A stretch of 64,000 bases of DNA from NCBI RefSeq assembly GCF_042678145.1, contig NZ_JBHUDG010000004.1:1-64000 (forward strand), given 5' to 3'. This DNA is from Pseudopedobacter beijingensis (GTDB lineage: Bacteria; Bacteroidota; Bacteroidia; Sphingobacteriales; Sphingobacteriaceae). A program made the translations under genes and the position numbers. The number at the start of each line of letters is the position of its first letter. Within the stretch, counting starts at the first letter, position 1. A model generated the notes under the pieces. That model did no database searches. It saw nothing but the letters and a program-made list of their open reading frames with translations, and had not been told where the DNA came from. This document shows positions 18,011-27,744 of this stretch, piece after piece.

Positions 18011-19816
18011 TTAATCTGTTTTGTTGTTTTGTTTTTCTATTGCTTTATATATGACATCCTGTATTCTCGAACGTGTATTTAATTCTAAAATCTTATTTGT
18101 TACCTTAGGATAAACCCGGTTAGATAAAAAAATATAAATCAATTCACGAGCCGGATCTATCCATAAACACGTTCCTGTATATCCTGTATGTCCATAAGTC
18201 TGCGAAGATGCAAATTCTGAAGGATATTTCTTTGTTTTATCTTGATCCCACCTGTCAAAACCCAACCCTCTGCGACTAATGTCAGACTGCTTTGACGTAA
18301 ATAGCTCAACAGTTTGGGGTTTAAAATATACAACATCACCATAGCTGCCTTTGTTTAACAGCATCTGGCTTATAGTAGCTAAATCCGTTGCATCAGAGAA
18401 AAGTCCCGCATGCCCGGCAACTCCACCCGCCATTGCTGCTCCCTGGTCGTGTACGTAGCCCCAAACCAAAATGTTTCTGAAATATCCATCTAATTCAGTA
18501 GGTACAATTCTTTTCTTTTCAAACTTATTGCGTGGATTAAAAAGTGTTGATTTCATTCCCAGAGGTTTATAGAAATTATCTTCCAGGTATAAAGGCAATT
18601 TTTCGCCGGTAATTCCTTCAACAACCTCTTTCATATAATACATGCTTAAATCGCTGTAAACATATTTGCCCGGAGTTCTTAACGGGGCCTCCAGCATTCT
18701 TTTCCACATTACATCTTTATAGTAGTTGTTTTTTAGAAAGAAACTGTCTGCAACTTTTACGCTATAATTTTCAGAAGAGTCTCGTTGGAAATCAGTAGGT
18801 TTTAGATCTTTATAGAAAGGAATGTAAGGAATAAAGCCTGCCTGATGTAATAAAATATCCTTTATTGTAATGTTGGCTTTATCTGTGCCTTTTGTTCTTT
18901 TAATATATTGGGAGATAGAATCACTTAGTTTAAACTTACCTTCTTCAAATAATTTCATCGCAGCTATTGTAGTGGCGGTAATTTTGGTTACAGAAGCTAA
19001 ATCATAAATATCGTCTGTTTTAACCAGATCGTCACTTTCATAGGTATGTTTGCCATAGGCTTTATTAAATATTACCTTACCTTTTTGAGCAACTAAAACC
19101 ACTGCACCCGGCGTGGCCCTTTCTGTAATTGCCTGTTGTACAATTTTGTCTATTTCAGAGAAATCGTTACTGTTTAAACCTACTTCTTCAGGTACAGAGT
19201 AGGCCAGACGGATTGCCGGAATATTATATCCAGAACCTTTAGTGTATTTTGCAGAGTAATCCTGAGTTAGTTTGTTGGTGATTTCCCTTCCGCCAAATAT
19301 AACCTGAGCCGACAAGCTGGCGGCTATTGTACTTCTTTCACTGTTCCATACAATTGGGGCCTCTACATCATTTAATAAGGGTAAAGAACTGCCATTTCCG
19401 AATAAAGCAATAACCAGCTTCTTCTTTTTTTGGATGCTTTTAATAAAGTTAAGATTATCTGAGTTGTACAATGCCGAGTCTGTTAAAGTAACAATAACCT
19501 GATTGTAAAAGTTAAGATCGTCTTGTATCGCGTTCAGGTCATTGTTGAACGAAGAGAAACTGCGGACTACATCATATTTGTTGAGTAAGCTATCAAATAT
19601 CGAAGCATGGTCAAAACCAAGATTTATGCTTGCAATATTTTTTGTGTTCAGTGCCTTCAAAGGAATATCATTCTGCTGATTGTTTAGAACAACCATCTGT
19701 TTTTCTAGTTTCTCAATATCCTCTAACCAATTTTTATTTCTTTGATGTGCTTGCCCACAGGCTTGTAATACATAAGCCGCAAACAAAATACTTGCCCAAA
19801 TCGTTTTCCTTATCAT
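18011..19816 (-). CDS. Beta-lactamase-fold serine hydrolase lipoprotein with GH3-C-like N-domain
   Basis: Lipoprotein (lipobox LQAC) of 601 residues. The C-terminal 390 residues are a class C beta-lactamase/esterase-type domain: catalytic LASVTKIT with SxxK, a YSDLSMYY segment at the YxN position, and HTGYTGT at the KTG position. About 200 N-terminal residues (IPLKALNTKNIASINLG onward) resemble the C-terminal domain of glycoside hydrolase family 3. Many Bacteroidetes encode a GH3 plus beta-lactamase fusion of around 1000 residues; here the catalytic GH3 N-domain is absent. Likely acts on cell-wall peptides or esters; substrate not known. Confidence 0.8.
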   Translation of the reverse strand: MIRKTIWASILFAAYVLQACGQAHQRNKNWLEDIEKLEKQMVVLNNQQNDIPLKALNTKNIASINLGFDHASIFDSLLNKYDVVRSFSSFNNDLNAIQDDLNFYNQVIVTLTDSALYNSDNLNFIKSIQKKKKLVIALFGNGSSLPLLNDVEAPIVWNSERSTIAASLSAQVIFGGREITNKLTQDYSAKYTKGSGYNIPAIRLAYSVPEEVGLNSNDFSEIDKIVQQAITERATPGAVVLVAQKGKVIFNKAYGKHTYESDDLVKTDDIYDLASVTKITATTIAAMKLFEEGKFKLSDSISQYIKRTKGTDKANITIKDILLHQAGFIPYIPFYKDLKPTDFQRDSSENYSVKVADSFFLKNNYYKDVMWKRMLEAPLRTPGKYVYSDLSMYYMKEVVEGITGEKLPLYLEDNFYKPLGMKSTLFNPRNKFEKKRIVPTELDGYFRNILVWGYVHDQGAAMAGGVAGHAGLFSDATDLATISQMLLNKGSYGDVVYFKPQTVELFTSKQSDISRRGLGFDRWDQDKTKKYPSEFASSQTYGHTGYTGTCLWIDPARELIYIFLSNRVYPKVTNKILELNTRSRIQDVIYKAIEKQNNKTD

Positions 19817-19902
19817 ACAACTAATTAAAAGAAAAAATCATAAAAAGTATACAATTTTATGCGTATATTGGTTTGTAACTATTTTGTAACGGGGAGTTGT
19901 TT

Positions 19903-20385
19903 ATGAAAATACAACCAATTATAATCGTAATCCTATTGATTTTCTGTGGCTTTACCTGCAAAGCGCAAGAAGTAGAGGTTGTTAATGCAAACCCCAATGA
20001 CACTACTTTTACAAGAGTATATAATGGCGTATTGGTTTCCGATGATTTTCATGTTCAATCTTATAAGTCTATAAAGGTGATTGCAGATAGGTCAGAATTA
20101 CTCAAATTAAATCTGTACCCAAAACCATTAATGATTATAGAAAGCGATAAAACCGATATTGAATATCAAATAGAAAGCAGGTTGTTTACCAATAAAATAG
20201 CCTTGATAAGATCTTTAGATTATCCTTTGGTAAAACGCCCCATCGCTATTGATGGTAAAATTGTAGCATTGTCTTCATTTACCAACATAAGCCCCAGCAG
20301 TATAAAATCAGTAAGTTTCTCAAAAAAGACTGTAAATGATGGAGTGTATACTCCATTTGGAGTAATCGAAGTTATGTTATATTAA
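19903..20385 (+). CDS. Exported protein with TonB-plug-like C-terminus
   Basis: Protein of 160 residues with a signal peptide (IIIVILLIFCGFTCKAQ). No domain is certain. The last 35 residues (SPSSIKSVSFSKK ... TPFGVIEVML) resemble the end of a TonB-receptor plug domain, where a conserved YGxxxxxGVIxI is found. It may be a free plug-like protein, but the resemblance is weak. An alternative start at 19897 (TTG) adds two residues. It lies alone upstream of mutL. Confidence 0.55.
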   Translation: MKIQPIIIVILLIFCGFTCKAQEVEVVNANPNDTTFTRVYNGVLVSDDFHVQSYKSIKVIADRSELLKLNLYPKPLMIIESDKTDIEYQIESRLFTNKIALIRSLDYPLVKRPIAIDGKIVALSSFTNISPSSIKSVSFSKKTVNDGVYTPFGVIEVMLY

Positions 20386-20510
20386 CAGATTTTAGAGGTC
20401 TGAAGTCTTTGCTTTTCAGTAAGCTGTAGTGAAAGTTTTATCCGAGTTTGTATTTCCGGATTTTAAGATGATAGAACCGAGCTGAAAATTTTCTTAAATT
20501 AGCGGCTCTT

Positions 20511-22394
20511 ATGCCAGATATTATACAACTTTTACCTGATTCTGTAGCTAATCAGATTGCCGCTGGTGAAGTGGTTCAAAGACCTGCGTCTGCAGTTAAA
20601 GAGTTGATAGAGAACTCAATTGATGCGGGTGCAGATAAGATACAACTGATAGTTAAAGAGGCAGGTAAAACTCTTTTACAAGTCATAGATAATGGCTGCG
20701 GAATGAGTGCTACTGATGCCAGAATGTGCCTTGAGAGACATGCGACTTCCAAAATCAGAAAAGCAGAGGATTTATTTGCCATAAGGACAATGGGTTTTAG
20801 GGGAGAGGCAATGGCTTCTATCGCTGCTATTGCACAAATGGAAATCAAAACCCGAAAGCATGAAGATGAGCTGGGTTCTCTGATAGTTGTAGAAGGTTCT
20901 GAAGTAACTTCACAGGAACCTTGTGCCTGTCCAGCGGGAACCTCTATTTCCATAAAAAACCTTTTCTATAATATACCGGCAAGAAGAAATTTTTTGAAAA
21001 GCAATGCTGTAGAGATGCGGCATATCATCGATGAGTTTCAGCGGGTGGCGTTAGCACATCCCGAAATACATTTTACACTCCATCATGATGGGCAGGAGAT
21101 TTATCACTTGCCGCAAACCTCGCTTAAACAAAGAATTGTACATCTGTTAGGGAATAATTATAATGAGAGATTAGTGCCTGTAGATGAAGATACCACCATC
21201 ATTAAGCTTAAAGGTTTTGTAGGTAAACCATCATTTGCTAAAAAGACACGTGGCGAACAGTTTTTCTTTGTGAACAACAGATTTATCAAAGATCCTTACC
21301 TGAACCATGCTGTAATGACTGCCTATGAGGAAATGCTTACAGATGATAGTTTTCCGTTGTATGTGCTGTTTATAGACATAGATCCGTCCCGTATAGATAT
21401 TAACGTACATCCTACAAAAACAGAGATTAAATATCAGGACGATAAAGCTATTTATGCCATTATAAGGTCAGCCGTAAAACGGTCTTTGGGAAAATATAAT
21501 ATTACCCCAACATTGGACTTTGATCAGGAAAGTGGATTCGAGCGAATGATTACCCATAAACCTCTTGATGAGATAAATCCGCCTCAAATAAGCTTTAATC
21601 CAAACTTTAATCCATTTGGCACACCATCAACTAAAACTGTACGCGAAAAATCAGACAATTTTAGAGCCATAACGGAAAGGAGCGGAGGTATTCCCAGTAA
21701 CTGGTCTACTTTATACGAGATTACACAAGAGCAGGAAAAAGAGTCGCAGCTGCCTTTGGATTTAGGCAATCATAAAACCGTAGCCATAGGACAGGCAGAT
21801 GAGGTGGAATCATCTGTTACAGATAGCAGAAATCTTTTTCAGATCCATCAGCGCTATATTATCTCACAGATTAAATCTGGATTTATGCTCATAGATCAAC
21901 AAGCAGCGCATGAACGTATTTTATACGAACGTTTTTTAGAACAGCTTGAAAATCATAAAGGGTTAAGTCAGCAAAGTCTGTTTCCGCAAACCATCACTCT
22001 GAATGCAACAGATTATGCATTGGTGGGTGAGTTGTTACCTGCTTTTAATGCATTGGGGTTTCAGATCAGGGAATTTGGGAAGAACACGTTGGTGATAGAA
22101 GGAGTGCCGGCAGATATTCCGGAAAATAACAACTTGGCCTTAATGCTAGAAGAGTTGATAGAAGGATTTAAAAACAACCATAGTGTACTTAAATTAGATA
22201 AAAGAGATAATTTAGCAAGAACATTAGCTAAAAACGCAGCCATAAAGGCGGGTGCCGTTTTAAGTCAGGAAGAAATGAACAATCTAATAGATCAGTTGTT
22301 TGCATGTAATATTCCTGGGGTATCCATCAATGGAAAGCAAATTATTATTAAAATTACATTAGAAGAATTAACAGAACGCTTTAATAAAAGCTAG
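20511..22394 (+). CDS. mutL: DNA mismatch repair protein MutL
   Basis: MutL of 627 residues. The N-terminal GHKL ATPase is complete: QIAAGEVVQRPASAVKELIENSIDAGA (seen as AGEVVQRPASAVKE and LIENSIDAGA), DNGCGM, ATSKI and GFRGEAM. A variable linker follows, then the dimerisation domain from about 440. The endonuclease motif DQHAx2Ex4E is present as DQQAAHERILYE at 462-473, with His changed to Gln. The CPHGRP motif near the end is replaced by CNIPG (Cys599). Nicking activity is therefore uncertain. It is the first gene of a run with two rhomboids and an EEP-family gene, separated by 2, 21 and -14 nt. Confidence 0.95.
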   Translation: MPDIIQLLPDSVANQIAAGEVVQRPASAVKELIENSIDAGADKIQLIVKEAGKTLLQVIDNGCGMSATDARMCLERHATSKIRKAEDLFAIRTMGFRGEAMASIAAIAQMEIKTRKHEDELGSLIVVEGSEVTSQEPCACPAGTSISIKNLFYNIPARRNFLKSNAVEMRHIIDEFQRVALAHPEIHFTLHHDGQEIYHLPQTSLKQRIVHLLGNNYNERLVPVDEDTTIIKLKGFVGKPSFAKKTRGEQFFFVNNRFIKDPYLNHAVMTAYEEMLTDDSFPLYVLFIDIDPSRIDINVHPTKTEIKYQDDKAIYAIIRSAVKRSLGKYNITPTLDFDQESGFERMITHKPLDEINPPQISFNPNFNPFGTPSTKTVREKSDNFRAITERSGGIPSNWSTLYEITQEQEKESQLPLDLGNHKTVAIGQADEVESSVTDSRNLFQIHQRYIISQIKSGFMLIDQQAAHERILYERFLEQLENHKGLSQQSLFPQTITLNATDYALVGELLPAFNALGFQIREFGKNTLVIEGVPADIPENNNLALMLEELIEGFKNNHSVLKLDKRDNLARTLAKNAAIKAGAVLSQEEMNNLIDQLFACNIPGVSINGKQIIIKITLEELTERFNKS

Positions 22395-22396
22395 AT

Positions 22397-23149
22397 ATGA
22401 GAGAATACAGACCCTTAGGAAATACAATGTTTCCACCGGTAGTAAAGAACCTGCTTATTATAAACGGTATTATGTTTTTGGCCTCCAACGTATTTGGAGA
22501 CAGTTTAGGACTGGATTTAAACAAATGGTTAGGCCTTTATTATTTCGAGTCGCCCAACTTTAGAGTATGGCAGTTTTTTACCCATTTGTTTATGCATGGC
22601 AACTTTGCACATATATTTTCAAATATGTTGGCATTGTGGATGTTTGGAGCAGTACTGGAAAACTACTTCGGATCAAAACGGTTTCTGCAATATTATATAA
22701 TAACCGGATTAGGTGCAGCGTTGTTACATTTAGGAGTTCAGTTTGTTGAGGTGCAGTCTTTAAAACAACATTTATCTGCAGCAACTATAAATGAGGTGTT
22801 GACTAACGGAGCTAGTATTGTAAATAGAGGAATGAATTATACAGACCCGGATGCTGCTGCTTATACAGCGGCTCTGTTTTACCCTACGGTTGGTGCTTCG
22901 GGGGCGGTCTTTGGTTTACTGCTGGCGTTTGGAATGTTTTTCCCTAACGCTATGATTTATCTGTACTTTTTTCTACCTATCAAAGCCAAGTACTTTGTAA
23001 TTTTGTATGGTTTGTTTGAGCTATTTAGTGGTATAGCCAATAACCCGGCAGATAATGTGGCTCACTTTGCGCACCTTGGTGGTATGTTATTTGGTTATAT
23101 TCTGATAAAAGTGTGGAAAATAAGACGACCCGGAGACTTTTTGATGTAG
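22397..23149 (+). CDS. Rhomboid family intramembrane serine protease
   Basis: Six-helix membrane protease of 250 residues that cuts transmembrane helices of other proteins. Catalytic serine is Ser168 in GASGAVFG, the partner histidine is His226 in AHLGG, and an HGNFAHIFSNM loop precedes the third helix. It starts 2 nt after mutL, so the two are co-transcribed. A second, diverged rhomboid follows. Substrates are not known. Confidence 0.92.
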   Translation: MREYRPLGNTMFPPVVKNLLIINGIMFLASNVFGDSLGLDLNKWLGLYYFESPNFRVWQFFTHLFMHGNFAHIFSNMLALWMFGAVLENYFGSKRFLQYYIITGLGAALLHLGVQFVEVQSLKQHLSAATINEVLTNGASIVNRGMNYTDPDAAAYTAALFYPTVGASGAVFGLLLAFGMFFPNAMIYLYFFLPIKAKYFVILYGLFELFSGIANNPADNVAHFAHLGGMLFGYILIKVWKIRRPGDFLM

Positions 23150-23170
23150 TCAAGCTATAGAAACAGATAT

Positions 23171-24043
23171 ATGAATACGTATAACGAATTAAAGTATAAA
23201 GTTTTTAACTCTGGCAGCAGGGTAAATCTGTTTATTGGCTTAAATGTTATCGTGTTTATAGTACTGGGATTAATAGGTCTGGTTAACCTTCTGTTTCTGA
23301 AGAACGGAGGGTTTTCGGCATTAACTTATGAATATTTAGGAGTACCTTCCAAAATAGATGTCCTTTTACGTCGTTTTTGGACACCTATCAGCTATATGTT
23401 TGTACATGATGGTATATTACACATCTTGTTTAACATGCTATGGTTATTCTGGTTTGGACGTATATTCGAGAGTTTTCAGAATCCTAAGAAACTAACCTTC
23501 CTTTATTTATTTGGTGGAATTGCAGGAGCGGCCTTCTTTATTATTTGTTACAATCTTATTCCATACTTTAAAGATGGAGGAGCCATAGCCGTAGGAGCAT
23601 CGGCAGCGGTAAGCGCTGTTGTAATTGCTACAGCTACTTTACTGCCTAATTATAGTATACAGTTGCTACTGTTGGGATCCGTAAAGTTAAAATGGATAGC
23701 ATTAATATATGTGATGTTAGATGTGCTTAGTTTGAGTGGAGGTAATGCAGGAGGACATCTGGCGCATTTAGGAGGAGCCTTATTCGGCTTTCTATATATC
23801 GTGTCTTTAAAAAGAGGGAATGACTGGAGTCTTTTCTTTGAAAAACTGAAAGTCCCTCAAAAGAAAAAGCTGAAAGTGGTTTCTAAAAACTATGATACAG
23901 AAATTGCTTATAGCAATCAGAAGCCCGATCAAGAAACTATAGATGCTATTTTAGATAAGATATCACAATCAGGTTACGATTCGTTAAGTAAAAAAGAAAA
24001 GAACATCCTTTTTAGGGCGAGCGGAGGTAATGAAGAGGACTAA
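23171..24043 (+). CDS. Rhomboid family intramembrane protease, second copy
   Basis: Second rhomboid, 290 residues. Serine Ser144 lies in VGASAAVSAV (GxSx with Ala after Ser), and the histidine in HLAHLGG (His199). The loop HDGILHILFNMLWLFWFG matches the family. It has an extra C-terminal cytoplasmic tail of about 80 residues rich in Lys and Asp, not found in the first copy. Its stop overlaps the start of the EEP-family gene by 14 nt, pointing to coupled translation. Confidence 0.9.
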   Translation: MNTYNELKYKVFNSGSRVNLFIGLNVIVFIVLGLIGLVNLLFLKNGGFSALTYEYLGVPSKIDVLLRRFWTPISYMFVHDGILHILFNMLWLFWFGRIFESFQNPKKLTFLYLFGGIAGAAFFIICYNLIPYFKDGGAIAVGASAAVSAVVIATATLLPNYSIQLLLLGSVKLKWIALIYVMLDVLSLSGGNAGGHLAHLGGALFGFLYIVSLKRGNDWSLFFEKLKVPQKKKLKVVSKNYDTEIAYSNQKPDQETIDAILDKISQSGYDSLSKKEKNILFRASGGNEED

Positions 24044-25148
24044 TAAAAAAAGCTTTTTCCAAAAGGTTGTATTGACAATCAATATATTGTTGATTTTAGG
24101 GCTGCTGGGCAGTTATCTTGCCACAGTAATCAGTCCCGAAAAATACTGGATATTTGCCTTTCTGGGTTTGTCCTATCCATTTTTGTTGGTTGCTAACCTC
24201 CTCTGCATCATATTCTGGCTGTTCAAGAAAAAGCGTTACATGCTTTTGTCGGTAATAACCGTACTGGTAGGGTTTCAGCACCTCAGTAGTACAATTGGGT
24301 TTAACTCCTCCAAAAAGAGTATTGTGCCCCCCGATTCCAGTAATATCAGACTGATGACCTACAATGTACATCACTTTAAATTACTAGGGACAGAAGTGGA
24401 TACTAGTGCCAGAAATAATATCTTTAATCTTATAGAGAAAGAGCAACCTGATATTATAGCCATCCAAGAGTTTTATACCCGCAAAAAAGGAAAGTTTAAG
24501 AGCGAGAATACCATAAAGGATATATTAAATACCCGGCATTACCATTTTTATTGTACCAGTGGTAACGATTACGAGTCTATGGGTATTGCCATATTCAGTA
24601 AGTTACCCATTATCAGACAAGGGAATCTTACTGAGCTGGACCCCAAAGGAGCTAATAACGGCCTTTGGATAGATGTACAAAAAGACGATCAGGTTCTGCG
24701 GGTGTATACCGTCCATCTGGCGTCTATAGCGTTTTCTCCAACAGACTATTATTATTTCAGCCGTTTATCGAAAATGAATACCGAGAATGAAGATCTTGTC
24801 CATGGTAAAAAGATAGCTTCCAGACTCAAATCAGCTTTTGTAAGAAGGGCCCAACAGGTAAAAGTCCTTAAAAACTATACAGACAGTTGTACTACACCTT
24901 ATGTGATTATGGGCGACTTTAACGACACCCCGGTCTCTTATAGCGTTCATCAGATAGGCAAGGAGCTCAAAAATAGCTTTAAAGAAAAAGGAAGCGGTAT
25001 TGGTATTACCTATAATGGAGAATTCCCAAACTTCCAGATCGACTATGTTTTTACCAGTCCGCAGTTTACCATTAACTCCTATAAAATTCTTAAAGCAGTA
25101 TATTCAGACCATTACCCGGTAAAAGTAGATGTCCGTTTAGATAAATGA
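24030..25148 (+). CDS. Membrane-anchored endonuclease/exonuclease/phosphatase family protein
   Basis: EEP-superfamily hydrolase of 372 residues. Two to three transmembrane helices fill the first 95 residues, then the catalytic domain shows MTYNVHHF, IIAIQEF (metal-binding Glu), VYTVHLASI, MGDFNDTP, IDYVFTSP and SDHYPV, the complete set of conserved motifs. The catalytic domain is predicted to be outside the membrane. Substrate may be a nucleic acid, a phospholipid or an inositol phosphate. The mutL-rhomboid-rhomboid-EEP order is, to my memory, conserved in related genomes; overlap with the upstream gene supports an operon. Confidence 0.88.
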   Translation: MKRTNKKSFFQKVVLTINILLILGLLGSYLATVISPEKYWIFAFLGLSYPFLLVANLLCIIFWLFKKKRYMLLSVITVLVGFQHLSSTIGFNSSKKSIVPPDSSNIRLMTYNVHHFKLLGTEVDTSARNNIFNLIEKEQPDIIAIQEFYTRKKGKFKSENTIKDILNTRHYHFYCTSGNDYESMGIAIFSKLPIIRQGNLTELDPKGANNGLWIDVQKDDQVLRVYTVHLASIAFSPTDYYYFSRLSKMNTENEDLVHGKKIASRLKSAFVRRAQQVKVLKNYTDSCTTPYVIMGDFNDTPVSYSVHQIGKELKNSFKEKGSGIGITYNGEFPNFQIDYVFTSPQFTINSYKILKAVYSDHYPVKVDVRLDK

Positions 25149-25297
25149 TAGTCCGTAGTTTGAAGAAGTCAGTTAGTTTAATAGTCGTTATTCGATAGTT
25201 ATACAAATGATAAACGAAAGACAACACGCCTACATTAACATTCATTCATAGTTCATAACAGTTCATCATTCATCATAAGATGCTTCGACATTTTTTG

Positions 25298-25305
25298 TAG
25301 ATTTG
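25298..25305 (+). promoter_or_regulatory. TAnnTTTG promoter box of cysS
   Basis: TAGATTTG ends 5 nt before the cysS ATG at 25311, an exact match to the Bacteroidetes -7 element. Transcription would start at the first codon. Confidence 0.55.
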
Positions 25306-25310
25306 CCACC

Positions 25311-26771
25311 ATGTATAACAGTCTTTTCATTTACAATACACTTTCCAGAAAGAAAGAAGAGTTTAAAGCAATAAACCCTCCGTACGTTGGTATGTATGTG
25401 TGTGGGCCAACGGTTTACAGTGATGTGCATTTAGGGAACTGCCGTACATTTATTTCTTTTGATTTGATATACCGTTACCTGGAGCATTTAGGTTATAAAG
25501 TAAGATACGTTCGTAATATTACTGATGCCGGACATTTAGAGGGCGATGGAGATGTAGGAGAAGACAAAATATCAAAAAAGGCAAAGCTGGCATCATTAGA
25601 ACCTATGGAGATAGTGCAAACCTATACCAATGGTTTTCATGATATGATGAAGGTTTTTAACGTTTTGCCGCCGAGTATAGAGCCAACAGCAACAGGTCAT
25701 ATTATAGAGCAGATTGAAATGGTGAAAACCATTTTAGATAAGGGACTGGCCTATGAAGTAAACGGATCGGTATATTTTGATGTAGAGAAATATAACGCAG
25801 CACATGATTATGGTATATTAAACGGTAGAAAATTAGAAGACCTTTTAAACAATACCAGGGATTTAGGCGGACAGGAAGAGAAAAGAGGCAAGCTTGATTT
25901 TGCCCTTTGGATAAAAGCAAAGCCAGAACATTTAATGCAATGGCCATCACCATGGGGGATGGGATTTCCAGGTTGGCACCTCGAGTGTTCTGCTATGAGC
26001 AATAAATATTTAGGAGAGCAGTTTGATATACACGGTGGGGGGATGGATCTTGCGCCAACGCACCATACCAACGAAATTGCACAAAACATTGCTGCATGCG
26101 GTAAACACCCGGCAAACTATTGGATACATACCAATATGCTTACCGTAAACGGACAAAAGATGTCAAAGTCATTAGGCAATAGCTTTTTGCCCCATGAATT
26201 GTTTACAGGAAACCACAGTCTGTTAAACAAAGGCTATAGTCCTATGGTAGTACGTTTCTTTATGTTACAAGCGCACTATAGAAGTACCCTTGATTTTTCT
26301 AACGAAGCATTAGATGCCAGCGAAAAAGGCTTTAAACGTTTAATGGCAGCAGTATCTCTTTTAGATAAGTTAAAAGTATCTGATACTAATGAGGTAGAAG
26401 TAGATGCATTGGAGCAGAAGTTTGCTGCAGCAATGAACGATGATTTTAACTCTCCTATATTAATAGCCGAACTGTTTGACGCTGTAAAAGTAATTAACTC
26501 GGTGTACGATGCTAAGCTTAAAATAAATCAAGAAGCCTTAGAGCAACTCAAAAAACTAGTTAATACTTATGTGTTTGATGTTTTAGGACTGCAAGACGAG
26601 TTAGCACAATCTAATGATATAGAACCATTGATCCAGTTTTTAATCAATATTAGGAAAGAAGCAAAAGACAATAAAGATTACGCAACTTCAGACAAAATAA
26701 GGATAGGACTGCAAGAGATAGGATACCAGTTAAAAGACAGTAAAGAAGGTACAACCTGGTCCAAATCATAG
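25311..26771 (+). CDS. cysS: Cysteinyl-tRNA synthetase
   Basis: Class I aminoacyl-tRNA synthetase that charges tRNA(Cys). The HIGH motif is HLGN at 40-43, after the zinc ligand Cys31 in CGPTVYSDVHLGN. The KMSKS loop is intact at 283-287. The remaining zinc-site motifs WHLECSAMS and HTNEIAQN are visible, and a C-terminal helical anticodon-binding domain follows. The 486 residues match the family. It is preceded by a repeat-like spacer and followed by a strong terminator, so it is probably monocistronic. Confidence 0.97.
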   Translation: MYNSLFIYNTLSRKKEEFKAINPPYVGMYVCGPTVYSDVHLGNCRTFISFDLIYRYLEHLGYKVRYVRNITDAGHLEGDGDVGEDKISKKAKLASLEPMEIVQTYTNGFHDMMKVFNVLPPSIEPTATGHIIEQIEMVKTILDKGLAYEVNGSVYFDVEKYNAAHDYGILNGRKLEDLLNNTRDLGGQEEKRGKLDFALWIKAKPEHLMQWPSPWGMGFPGWHLECSAMSNKYLGEQFDIHGGGMDLAPTHHTNEIAQNIAACGKHPANYWIHTNMLTVNGQKMSKSLGNSFLPHELFTGNHSLLNKGYSPMVVRFFMLQAHYRSTLDFSNEALDASEKGFKRLMAAVSLLDKLKVSDTNEVEVDALEQKFAAAMNDDFNSPILIAELFDAVKVINSVYDAKLKINQEALEQLKKLVNTYVFDVLGLQDELAQSNDIEPLIQFLINIRKEAKDNKDYATSDKIRIGLQEIGYQLKDSKEGTTWSKS

Positions 26772-26815
26772 TGGGGAACACATTGAAAACAAAAACAGCA
26801 ACCTTAAAGATATTT

Positions 26816-26856
26816 GTACAGACAGACCTGCTTAAAACAGGTCTCCGTACTTTTTG
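26816..26856 (+). terminator. Rho-independent terminator after cysS
   Basis: AGACCTG at 26824-26830 pairs with CAGGTCT at 26838-26844, extended by flanking GTAC sequences, and is followed by a T-rich run (CTTTTTGTTG). Confidence 0.75.
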
Positions 26857-26889
26857 TTGTACACTGTAATAAACACTCCTATGATAGCT

Positions 26890-27744
26890 ATGAAACAGAA
26901 GAAGCTTTTCAATATAATTTTCTTGATGCTGTTCTCCTTTTCATCATTTGCACAAAAAGCAAATGGTAGTGTTAAGTCTTTAATCGAAGTTGACGAGAAA
27001 ATGAATTACCAGTTGTTTAAGAAAGGAGCAGATCACGCCTTTCTTAAATTCTCTGACGATAAAACCATTATATTTAATCCGGCCCCCAAGCCTGTAGCAG
27101 AGGTTTATAAAAAGACAAAGACTAAAGTAGAAAACTACCAGTTAGAATGGAAACCCGAATATGCCCGCATTTCAAAAAAGGGAGATTTAGGGTTTACCAG
27201 TGGCAGGTTTGAGCAAATAGCCAACGGCAAAAAAAGCTATGGAGTTTATCTTAACGTTTGGCGAAACGTTTACGACAAATGGAAATTAGCCTATCATGCC
27301 AAAACCTTTCAACCACAGTTAGTCAGAGAAACAAAGTTCGATTACTTCGAACCTAAGAATAACGAGTATTACAAGCTGATAGGTCCGCAGAAAATACAGA
27401 TGAGAGACGATATCGTTTTCAGTACAGACGAACTTTTTGGAAAGCGCCTCTCTGCTAAAAATGGCAATAGTTATCTTAGTGAATTTTACGATGCTACCGT
27501 AAGGATGTACTTACCCGGAAAGTACCCTACGCAAGGGTTAGAAGAAAGCCTGAACTTTATTGTTAAAAACAAACTCGACTTTAAGTCTTACCCGCAGGGT
27601 GTAACCCGGGCATTTAGCGGCGACCTGGCCTTTACTTATGGCAAAGCAAGCATAAAAGATAAAAACTACGACTATGTAAGAGTGTGGCAGCAAGAAGAAG
27701 GTACCGGAAAATGGAATGTAATTATAGATATGTATATAGATTGA
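26890..27744 (+). CDS. Exported protein with tandem NTF2-like (DUF4440-type) domains
   Basis: Secreted protein of about 285 residues with a signal peptide (FNIIFLMLFSFSSFAQ). Two NTF2-like cone-shaped domains seem to be in tandem: the first with GFTSGRFEQIANGKKSYGVY then WRNVYDKWKLAYH, the second ending FTYGKASIKDKNYDYV and KWNVIIDMYID. This fold holds small ligands or acts as an enzyme in many unrelated proteins. Function is unknown. ATGs at 26881 and 26854 are also in frame; the one used directly precedes the signal peptide. Confidence 0.7.
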   Translation: MKQKKLFNIIFLMLFSFSSFAQKANGSVKSLIEVDEKMNYQLFKKGADHAFLKFSDDKTIIFNPAPKPVAEVYKKTKTKVENYQLEWKPEYARISKKGDLGFTSGRFEQIANGKKSYGVYLNVWRNVYDKWKLAYHAKTFQPQLVRETKFDYFEPKNNEYYKLIGPQKIQMRDDIVFSTDELFGKRLSAKNGNSYLSEFYDATVRMYLPGKYPTQGLEESLNFIVKNKLDFKSYPQGVTRAFSGDLAFTYGKASIKDKNYDYVRVWQQEEGTGKWNVIIDMYID

